Assembly (NCBI GenBank): GCA_964057225.1
Contig: OZ059900.1
Location: 8,938,501-9,002,500, forward strand
Length of the DNA: 64,000 nucleotides
DNA from: Auanema rhodensis
Taxonomy: Eukaryota > Nematoda > Chromadorea > Rhabditida > Rhabditidae
Direction: 5' to 3'
Part shown: piece after piece, positions 55,873 to 64,000 of the stretch
Layout: each line of letters opens with the position of its first letter
Position numbering within the stretch: the first letter of the stretch is position 1
Made by a program: the position numbers and the translations under genes
Notes under the pieces: model-generated
Databases searched by the model: none
Told to the model about the DNA's origin: nothing
The model's input: the letters and a program-made list of their open reading frames with translations, nothing else

Positions 55873-56699
55873 CTACTGAAATACTTCAGACAACTAGAGA
55901 GAGTATAGTTTACTAGAAAAGGAGAGGTAGTAGAGATATGAAAAGAGTATTTGAAATAAAGAGGGTTACTTAGTACTACTGAAATACTTCAGACAACTAG
56001 AGAGAGTATAGTTTACTGGAAAAGGAGAGGTAGTAGAGATATGGAAAGAGTATTTGAAATAAAGAGGGTTACTTAGTACTACTGAAATACTTCAGACAAC
56101 TAGAGAAAGTATAGTTTACTGGAAAAGGAGAGGTAGTAGAGATATGAAAAGAGTATTTGAAATAAAGAGGGTTACTTAGTACTACTGAAATACTTCAGAC
56201 AACTAGAGAGAGTATAGTTTACTGGAAAAGGAGAGGTAGTAGAGATATGGAAAGAGTATTTGAAATAAAGAGGGTTACTTAGTACTACTGAAATACTTCA
56301 GACAACTAGAGAGAGTATAGTTTACTGGAAAAGGAGAGGTAGTAGAGATATGAAAAGAGTATTTGAAATAAAGAGGGTTACTTAGTACTACTGAAATACT
56401 TCAGACAACTAGAGAGAATATAGTTCACTGGAAAAGGAGAGGTAGTAGAGATATGAAAAGAGTATTTGAAATAAAGAGGGTTACTTAGTTCTACTGAAAT
56501 ACTTCAGACAACTAGAGAGAGTATAGTTTACTGGAAAAGGAGAGGTAGTAGAGATATGAAAAGAGTATTTGAAATAAAGAGGGTTACTTAGTACTACTGA
56601 AATACTTCAGACAACTAGAGAAAGTATAGTTTACTGGAAAAGGAGAAGTAGTAGAGAAATGGAAAGAGTATTTGAAATAAAGAGGGTTACTTAGTACTA

Positions 56700-58960
56700 C
56701 TGAAATACTTCAGACAACTAGAGAAAGAATAGTTTACAGGAAAAGGAGAGGTAGTAGAGATATGAAAAAAGTTTTTGAAATAAAGAGGGTTACTTAGTAC
56801 TACTAAAATACTTCAGACAACTAGAGAAAGAATAGTTTACAGGAAAAGGAGAGGTAGTAGAGATATGAAAAGAGTATTTGAAATAAAGAGGGTTACTTAG
56901 TTCTACTGAAATACTTCAGACAACTAGAGAGAGTATAGTTTACTGGAAAAGGAGAGGTAGTAGAGATATGAAAAGAGTATTTGAAATAAAGAGGGTTACT
57001 TAGTACTACTGAAATACTTCAGACAACTAGAGAAAGTATAGTTTACTGGAAAAGGAGAAGTAGTAGAGAAATGGAAAGAGTATTTGAAATAAAGAGGGTT
57101 ACTTAGTACTACTGAAATACTTCAGACAACTAGAGAAAGAATAGTTTACAGGAAAAGGAGAGGTAGTAGAGATATGAAAAAAGTTTTTGAAATAAAGAGG
57201 GTTACTTAGTACTACTAAAATACTTCAGACAACTAGAGAAAGAATAGTTTACAGGAAAAGGAGAGGTAGTAGATATATGAAAAGAGTTTTTGAAATAAAG
57301 AGGGTTACTTAGTTCTACTGAAATACTTCAGACAACTAGAGAGAGTATAGTTTACTGGAAAAGGAGAGGTAGTAGAGATATGAAAAGAGTATTTGAAATA
57401 AAGAGGGTTACTTAGTTCTACTGAAATACTTCAGACAGCTAGAGAGAATATAGTTTACTGGAAAAGGAGAGGTAGTATAGATATGAAAAGAGTACTTGAA
57501 ATAACGAGGGTTACTTAGATTTACTGAAATACTTCAGACAACTAGAGAAAATATAGTTTACTGGAAAAGGAGAGGTAGTAGAGATATGAAAAGAGTATTT
57601 GAAATAAAGAGGGTTACTTAGTACTACTGAAATACTTCAGACAACTAGAGAAAATATAGTTTACTGGAAAAGGAGAGGTAGTAGAGATATGAAAAGAGTA
57701 TTTGAAATAACGAGGGTTACTTAGATTTACTGAAATACTTCAGACAACTAGAGAGAGTATAGTTTACTGGAAAAGGAGAGGTAGTAGAGATATGAAAAGA
57801 GTATTTGAAATAAAGAGGGTTACTTAGTACTACTGAAATACTTCAGACAACTAGAGAAAGAATAGTTTACAGGAAAAGGAGAGGTAGTAGAGATATGAAA
57901 AAAGTTTTTGAAATAAAGAGGGTTACTTAGTACTACTAAAATACTTCAGACAACTAGAGAAAGAATAGTTTACAGGAAAAGGAGAGGTAGTAGAGATATG
58001 AAAAGAGTATTTGAAATAAAGAGGGTTACTTAGTTCTACTGAAATACTTCAGACAACTAGAGAGAGTATAGTTTACTGGAAAAGGAGAGGTAGTAGAGAT
58101 ATGAAAAGAGTATTTGAAATAAAGAGGGTTACTTAGTACTACTGAAATACTTCAGACAACTAGAGAAAGTATAGTTTACTGGAAAAGGAGAAGTAGTAGA
58201 GAAATGGAAAGAGTATTTGAAATAAAGAGGGTTACTTAGTACTACTGAAATACTTCAGACAACTAGAGAAAGAATAGTTTACAGGAAAAGGAGAGGTAGT
58301 AGAGATATGAAAAAAGTTTTTGAAATAAAGAGGGTTACTTAGTACTACTAAAATACTTCAGACAACTAGAGAAAGAATAGTTTACAGGAAAAGGAGAGGT
58401 AGTAGATATATGAAAAGAGTTTTTGAAATAAAGAGGGTTACTTAGTTCTACTGAAATACTTCAGACAACTAGAGAGAGTATAGTTTACTGGAAAAGGAGA
58501 GGTAGTAGAGATATGAAAAGAGTATTTGAAATAAAGAGGGTTACTTAGTTCTACTGAAATACTTCAGACAGCTAGAGAGAATATAGTTTACTGGAAAAGG
58601 AGAGGTAGTATAGATATGAAAAGAGTACTTGAAATAACGAGGGTTACTTAGATTTACTGAAATACTTCAGACAACTAGAGAAAATATAGTTTACTGGAAA
58701 AGGAGAGGTAGTAGAGATATGAAAAGAGTATTTGAAATAAAGAGGGTTACTTAGTACTACTGAAATACTTCAGACAACTAGAGAAAATATAGTTTACTGG
58801 AAAAGGAGAGGTAGTAGAGATATGAAAAGAGTATTTGAAATAACGAGGGTTACTTAGATTTACTGAAATACTTCAGACAACTAGAGAGAGTATAGTTTAC
58901 TGGAAAAGGAGAGGTAGTAGAGATATGAAAAGAGTATTTGAAATAAAGAGGGTTACTTAG
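56700..58960. repeat. Tandem duplication of an 11-unit (1,133 bp) block in the 103-bp array
   Basis: Rare variants appear twice with constant offset 1,133 bp: GAGAAAGAAT at 56721/57854 and 57133/58266, and GGTAGTATAG at 57471/58604. Units with AACGAGGG and TTAGATTTACTG follow in the same order in both copies. The boundaries are approximate. A smaller four-unit (412 bp) echo is seen for GAGAAGTAGTAGAG (56643 and 57055). Confidence 0.8.
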
Positions 58961-61125
58961 TACTACTGAAATACTTCAGACAACTAGAGAAAATATAGTT
59001 TACTGGAAAAGGAGAGGTAGTAGAGATATGAAAAGAGTATTTGAAATAACGAGGGTTACTTAGATTTACTGAAATACTTCAGACAACTAGAGAGAGTATA
59101 GTTTACTGGAAAAGGAGAGGTAGTAGAGATATGAAAAGAGTATTTGAAATAAAGAGGGTTACTTAGTACTACTGAAATACTTCAGACAACTAGAGAAAAT
59201 ATAGTTTACTGGAAAAGGAGAGGTAGTAGAGATATGAAAAGAGTTTTTAAAATAAAGAGGGTTACTTAGTTCTGCTGAAATACTTCAGACAACTAGAGAG
59301 AGTATAGTTTACTGGAAAAGGAGAGGTAGTAGAGATATGAAAAGAGTTTTTGAAATAAAGAGGGTTACTTAGTTCTACTGAAATACTTCAGACAACTAGA
59401 GAGAGTATAGTTTACTGGAAAAGGAGAGGTTGTAGAGATATGAAAAGAGTATTTGAAATAAAGAGGGTTACTTAGTTCTACTGAAATACTTCAGACAACT
59501 AGAGAAAGTATAGTTTACTGGAAAAGGAGAGGTAGTAGAGATATGGAAAGAGTATTTGAAATAAAGAGGGTTACTTAGTACTACTGAAATACTTCAGACA
59601 ACTAGAGAAAGTATAGTTTACTGGAAAAGGAGAGGTAGTAGAGATATGAAAAGAGTTTTCGAAATAAAGAGGGTTACTTAGTACTACTGAAATACTTCAG
59701 ACAACTAGAGAAAGTATAGTTTACTGGAAAAGGAGAGGTAGTAGAGATATGAAAAGAGTTTTCGAAATAAAGAGGGTTACTTAGTACTACTGAAATACTT
59801 CAGACAACTAGAGAAAGTATAGTTTACTGGAAAAGGAGAGGTAGTAGAGATATGGAAAGAGTATTTGAAATAAAGAGGGTTACTTAGTACTACTGAAATA
59901 CTTCAGACAACTAGAGAAAGTATAGTTTACTGGAAAAGGAGAGGTAGTAGAGATATGGAAAGAGTATTTGAAATAAAGAGGGTTACTTAGTTCTACTGAA
60001 ATACTTCAGACAACTAGAGAAAGTATAGTTTACTGGAAAAGGAGAGGTAGTAGAGATATGAAAAGAGTTTTTGAAATAAAGAGGGTTACTTAGTACTACT
60101 GAAATACTTCAGACAACTAGAGAGAGTATAGTTTACTGGAAAAGGAGAGGTAGTAGAGATATGGAAAGAGTTTTTGAAATAAAGAGGGTTACTTAGTACT
60201 ACTGAAATACTTCAGACAACTAGAGAGAATATAGTTCACTGGAAAAGGAGAGGTAGTAGAGATATGAAAAGAGTATTTGAAATAAAGAGGGTTACTTAGT
60301 ACTACTGAAATACTTCAGACAACTAGAGAGAGTATAGTTTACTGGAAAAGGAGAGGTAGTAGAGATATGGAAAGAGTATTTGAAATAAAGAAGGTTACTT
60401 AGTACTACTGAAATACTTCAGACAACTAGAGAAAGTATAGTTTACTGGAAAAGGAGAGGTAGTAGAGATATGAAAAGAGTATTTGAAATAAAGAGGGTTA
60501 CTTAGTACTACTGAAATACTTCAGACAACTAGAGAAAGTATAGTTTACAGGAAAAGGAGAGGTAGTAGAGATATGAAAAGAGTATTTGAAATAAAGAGGG
60601 TTACTTAGTACTACTGAAATACTTCAGACAACTAGAGAGAGTATAGTTTACTGGAAAAGGAGAGGTAGTAGAGATATGAAAAGAGTTTTTGAAATAAAGA
60701 GGGTTACTTAGTACTACTGAAATACTTCAGACAACTAGAGAAAGTATAGTTTACTGGAAAAGGAGAGGTAGTAGAGATATGAAAAGAGTATTTGAAATAA
60801 AGAGGGTTACTTAGTACTACTGAAATACTTCAGACAACTAGAGAAAGTATAGTTTACTGGAAAAGGAGAGGTAGTAGAGATATGGAAAGAGTATTTGAAA
60901 TAAAGAGGGTTACTTAGTACTACTGAAATACTTCAGACAACTAGAGAAAGTATAGTTTACTGGAAAAGGAGAGGTAGTAGAGATATGGAAAGAGTATTTG
61001 AAATAAAGAGGGTTACTTAGTACTACTGAAATACTTCAGACAACTAGAGAAAGTATAGTTTACTGGAAAAGGAGAGGTAGTAGAGATATGGAAAGAGTAT
61101 TTGAAATAAAGAGGGTTACTTAGTA

Positions 61126-61185
61126 CTACTGAAATACTTCAGACAACTAGAAAAAGTATAGTTTACTGGAAAAGGAGACTTAGTA
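61126..61185. repeat. Truncated 60-bp unit in the 103-bp array
   Basis: This unit lacks 43 bp between GGAAAAGGAGA and CTTAGTACTACTG. It is the only clear internal deletion in the array and lies near its right end, close to the gene. Confidence 0.85.
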
Positions 61186-61427
61186 CTACTGAAATACTTC
61201 AGACAACTAGAAAAAGTATAGTTTACTGGAAAAGGAGAGGTAGTAGAGATATGAAAAGAGTATTTGAAATAAAGAGTGTTACTTAGTACTACTGAAATAC
61301 TTCAGACAACTAGAGAAAGTATAGTTTACTGGAAAAGGAGAGGTAGTAGAGATATGAAAAGAGTATTTGAAATAAAGAGGGTTACTTAGTACTACTGAAT
61401 TACTTCAGACAACTAGAGAAAGTAAAG

Positions 61428-61804
61428 TTGCATTAATACTTCGTGTTACGGTTCGTGATGCTCTTAAGTTTTTCATAAAGAATATTTTTTTCTAGACATT
61501 TTCCAACAATTTCTTACGTTTCACATGTTTATCTTCGCTCAGGGAATCTTATCTTTTTGATTGCTGTCATTCTTCTAGCCGAAGTTATGTCCAAAATGTA
61601 TATGCCTTATCAGACATAGTTTATAGCTTATTCCAGTTCATGTGCCAATCTTTGTTCATGTGTCTGCATTTTTAATTTCTTGTCCGTAATTCTGGTTTTG
61701 ATTCGTTAAATTTAATTTTTACCAAGATATACCAGAATGGCTTCAAATGGAAATGTGTAGGTGTTCAGTTTTTTGCACATGCAGTACTGATTTTTATAAT
61801 TCAG
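61428..61804. other. Unique AT-rich sequence between satellite and gene
   Basis: About 380 bp of non-repetitive sequence. No convincing coding frame is visible. T-rich tracts ending TTTCTAG (near 61495) and TAATTCAG (61804) could be splice acceptors. The latter lies just before a readable frame starting at ATG 61818, so it may be a cis- or trans-splice acceptor and the spacer may act as promoter or 5' leader. Confidence 0.4.
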
Positions 61805-61947
61805 TGCTGATATCGACATGGAAGAAGTGTTCAAATTTTGTCCTACTCCGATTGCTGTTCCTCGGCGTTTGCCTAGAATCAATAATTTATCCCCATCAAA
61901 AAAAATAGAAAGAATTTTTTTTTTTTTTAGCTTATTGTTAAGTTTAG
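61805..61947 (+). other. Uncertain 5' exon and first intron of the myosin-tail-like gene
   Basis: After the acceptor-like TAATTCAG the frame from ATG 61818 reads 36 or so protein-like residues (MEEVFKFCPTPIAVPRRLPR, then INNLSPSKKIE) before a run of 14 T. The next exon needs a phase-0 join at TTTAG/ATTGATCG (61947/61948). The only phase-0 GT donors are weak: before GTTCCT at 61857 or before GTGTTC at 61827. They would cut away most of the readable frame. At the natural end of the frame the bases are TAGAAAGAATTTT, where a donor would be expected to read GTAAGAATTTT. Confidence 0.4.
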
Positions 61948-63231
61948 ATTGATCGTAAGAGTGTTGCCCACCCTTCTTTTGAAATTGGCAAAGTTATTCA
62001 GAATACAGTTTCGAACTCGGAACATCCTGATCCTATGAGGTTCCAACTCGCTGAGATAAAAAAGTTAAAAGAAGAAAAAACAAAGAAAAAGGAAATGGTC
62101 GATAGCATTTTGGAGAAAGCAAAGGTTAATACCTACTTCATATTGTATTCTTTTTCTCTCTAGACTTTACCACCTCCAATTGACAATTTCCGTGTTCTTC
62201 TACCAAAACCGATCAAATATTCATCAAATTTGGATAGCAAACAAAAATTCCTCGCCGAACAATATTCACTTGTACCATCAGTTATAGAGGTTGCTCGTTG
62301 ATTATTTTAACGTTTTAATTGTTTTTTTTAAATGTTGTCACTGGAGTATTTTTTATTTTTTGAAGACTAAACCTCAAAGTTATGAATTCCAAGGAAGTTT
62401 TGATAGACCTGCAAACCGTCAAAATTGTGAGCAGCTCAGATGTGTGTTTTTATTTGTTTTCAAGTTTATCGATTTTTTTAAGCTTCATTGGAGAAACCAG
62501 CTCTGCTTAATTTGAAAAACATAACAAAATACAATGTAATAATTATGAGAGGCTTGTACATACAAGATTTTTTATTCTATTCCAGGGTCTTCTAGATTAT
62601 AGTCTCCTTACACACCATGATAATATTTCGAAAATATTTGATCAGATAATTTATGATGCCAAGTCATTGAACAACTATCGTATTCGTCCTCATGAAAGAA
62701 AAGAGATATCTAATATTCTCAGTATGCATTTATAGTCTACTGTTTTATATAATTATTTTTTCAGATGCTTACTCTGTTTCTCCAGAAATGTTAAATTCAT
62801 CAGATAAAATCTCAGAAAACGTAAAATACAATATTGTTCAAGCTGCTCGAAAATGGCCATGGTATTTCAGCCGTGTTTTTGAGGTATATTGTTTTCCGGA
62901 GAAATTCTCATTTTTTGTGTCTAGGTTGTTGAAATTCGTGAACGAGAGGCAGTAACACTACTCATGTCAATTGCAGAGCATGGTATTCGTTTTCTAATTC
63001 ATGTACCATTCAAAACTGAAGATCCGTTGCAAGTTCATGATCACATCAGGTTAAAAATCAAATTTTGTTCAGAACTTTTTATTTTTTAGCTGGAATGAAC
63101 TAGTTGAGGCTGTTCTGAATGACGATGGTACTTTTGTTTTACGTACAAGTAGTGGAGGAAACATCATGCTTCGGTCATCGTATAATCACGAAATACATCA
63201 AATGATTTCCAGCTTATGGATACCAAATTGA
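61818..63231 (+). CDS. Myosin XV/XII-like tail protein (FERM-like segment), multi-exon
   Basis: Confident exons: 61948-62124, 62164-62289, 62366-62441, 62483-62535, 62586-62721, 62765-62883, 62925-63049 and 63090-63231. All join in frame through GT-AG introns of 39-76 bp, giving 317 aa and a TGA stop. A first exon from ATG 61818 is uncertain. Residues 29-59 are Lys/Glu-rich and helical, 60-101 are Pro-rich with LPPPIDNFRVLLPKPIKY. From 145 on, the pattern IFDQIIYDAKSLNNYRIRP, then ENVKYNIVQAARKWPWYFSR, then a beta-rich segment (LLMSIAEHGIRFL ... ISWNELVEAV ... VLRTSSGGNIMLRSS ... HQMIS) matches the FERM-like part of class XV unconventional myosins before their SH3 domain. It would act as a cargo- or membrane-binding tail. 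No motor, IQ, MyTH4 or SH3 sequence is in the window. It could be a stand-alone truncated paralogue, a pseudogene fragment, or the 3' end of a gene whose upstream exons lie beyond the satellites. The assignment is by motif pattern only. Confidence 0.72.
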
Positions 63232-64000
63232 AACAAATAAGCCGTAAAACAGTGAATTTATTATTATTACTGAAATATTAACGAGTTACAAAGAGTTGTT
63301 GATGAATAACACTATGGTGAACAACTTCTTTTCAAAAACATTAGTCCTACAATTGTATCGATTTTGTAGAGCTTGTGTCATGCTTGACTTCATTTTGTGA
63401 TAAAAATTGGTTCTCATTAATAGGTGCATATCAGTGATAATAATACCTTTGAATACATGCTATGATGATTTCATGGCAAACTGAATATGATTAAAGACAC
63501 AACTCTGATTATATATGGCTACACATTTAAATTCGTACCGGATTTTAGAATACTAAGAACTATAAAAAAGAATTGAAATTCTGGTGTCTCAAAAATTCAA
63601 ATTCATACAACAAACAGAGCAAAAAAATATATAAAGTAACTGCGTACATGTAACATATTACAAAGCACAAGGCCGACAATGCAGAGAACTGTTGTTGAAA
63701 CAAATTACAACCAGTTATCAACACTGCCACATTGTACCTCGACTTTCTTAGTAAATACCGTTAATAATTAGAAATGAAAAAATCAATTTATATCTATAAC
63801 TATAACAAAAATAAAACTATGTTCTACAAAACCGTTTTCAACATCGCTTAAAATAGAAAGCATAAGCAAACTTTTGAACAATTTATATATCAAGTTCGTT
63901 TCTATCATTCTACACTGGATCTTGAAGTAATGCATAAGTTATAACAAGTACAGCTAAGTTTCATTTTGAAAAAAATTCAAAAACTCGAGAGGAAATTTCT
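63232..64000. other. AT-rich sequence downstream of the gene, no gene seen
   Basis: No frame of 60 codons or more opens on either strand and no RNA gene is evident. There is no close AATAAA after the stop at 63231; the nearest plus-strand one is at about 63810. On the minus strand TTTATT complements near 63257 could be a signal for an unseen convergent gene. The 3' end of the transcript is therefore undetermined. Confidence 0.5.

Larger units (their letters stand above)
55873..61427. repeat. 103-bp satellite array, about 54 tandem units
   Basis: Head-to-tail repeats of a 103-bp unit beginning CTACTGAAATACTTCAGAC and containing GGAAAAGGAGAGGTAGTAG and AAATAAAGAGGGTTACTTAG. Unit starts at 55873, 55976 and 56079 show the period. 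In one unit I count about 26 G and 8 C, so the top strand is strongly purine- and G-rich. Each unit has a small inverted repeat CTGAA-ATAC-TTCAG. Variants recur in blocks; for example GAGAAAGAAT starts at 56721 and 57854, 1,133 bp (11 units) apart. The array is unrelated to the 348-bp satellite and no coding frame is evident. It ends in a degraded unit before 61428. Confidence 0.97.

Noticed and set aside
55873-61427. CRISPR array or telomere repeat
   Set aside because: There are no unique spacers between repeats, and the unit does not contain runs of TTAGGC. It is a plain satellite.
62291-62955. Continuous frames at 62291-62515 and 62692-62955 as separate genes
   Set aside because: They are exon frames running on through short introns. 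Splicing at the GT-AG sites gives one continuous myosin-tail-like product instead.
63232-64000. Possible convergent gene on the minus strand
   Set aside because: No frame, splice pattern or protein-like stretch could be supported. Only AT-rich sequence with chance signals is seen.

Overview
The window looks like nematode (roundworm) chromosomal DNA, probably Caenorhabditis or a close relative. The evidence is a BEL/Pao-type LTR retrotransposon, a gene with very short GT-AG introns (six of the seven confident ones are 39-50 bp), T-rich splice acceptors, and long AT-rich satellite arrays. There are no bacterial operons, rRNA, tRNA or CRISPR arrays. About 90% of the window is tandem repeat.

Layout: (1) Bases 1-51743 are one uninterrupted head-to-tail array of a 348-bp AT-rich satellite, about 149 units. 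It starts before the window. Units fall into recurring linked-variant types. They are arranged in higher-order patterns: four-unit (1,392 bp) periodicity in parts, and larger block duplications of 6, 7, 9, 11 and 12 units elsewhere. (2) Bases 51744-55363 hold a BEL/Pao LTR retrotransposon inserted in the array. It has two LTRs of about 855 bp and one 652-codon gag-protease-like ORF. Reverse transcriptase, RNase H and integrase are absent because the internal region ends abruptly at the 3' LTR. The ORF begins inside the 5' LTR and runs through the putative primer-binding site. (3) Bases 55364-55872 are about 1.5 diverged copies of the 348-bp satellite, the edge of that array. (4) Bases 55873-61427 are a second, unrelated satellite with a 103-bp unit, about 54 copies, with a strongly G-rich/C-poor top strand. 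(5) From about 61.8 to 63.23 kb there is a multi-exon plus-strand gene. Its spliced product (317 aa from the confident exons) resembles the FERM-like segment of class XV/XII unconventional myosin tails. No motor, IQ or SH3 region is present. (6) Bases 63232-64000 are AT-rich with no supported gene.

There is no gene pathway here. The main interest is structural: a satellite still being rearranged by block duplication, a gag-only LTR element at its border with an unusual 37-bp flanking duplication and an ORF overlapping its LTR/PBS, and a myosin-tail-like gene fragment directly beside heterochromatin-like repeats. All family assignments are by eye from motifs; no database search was possible.
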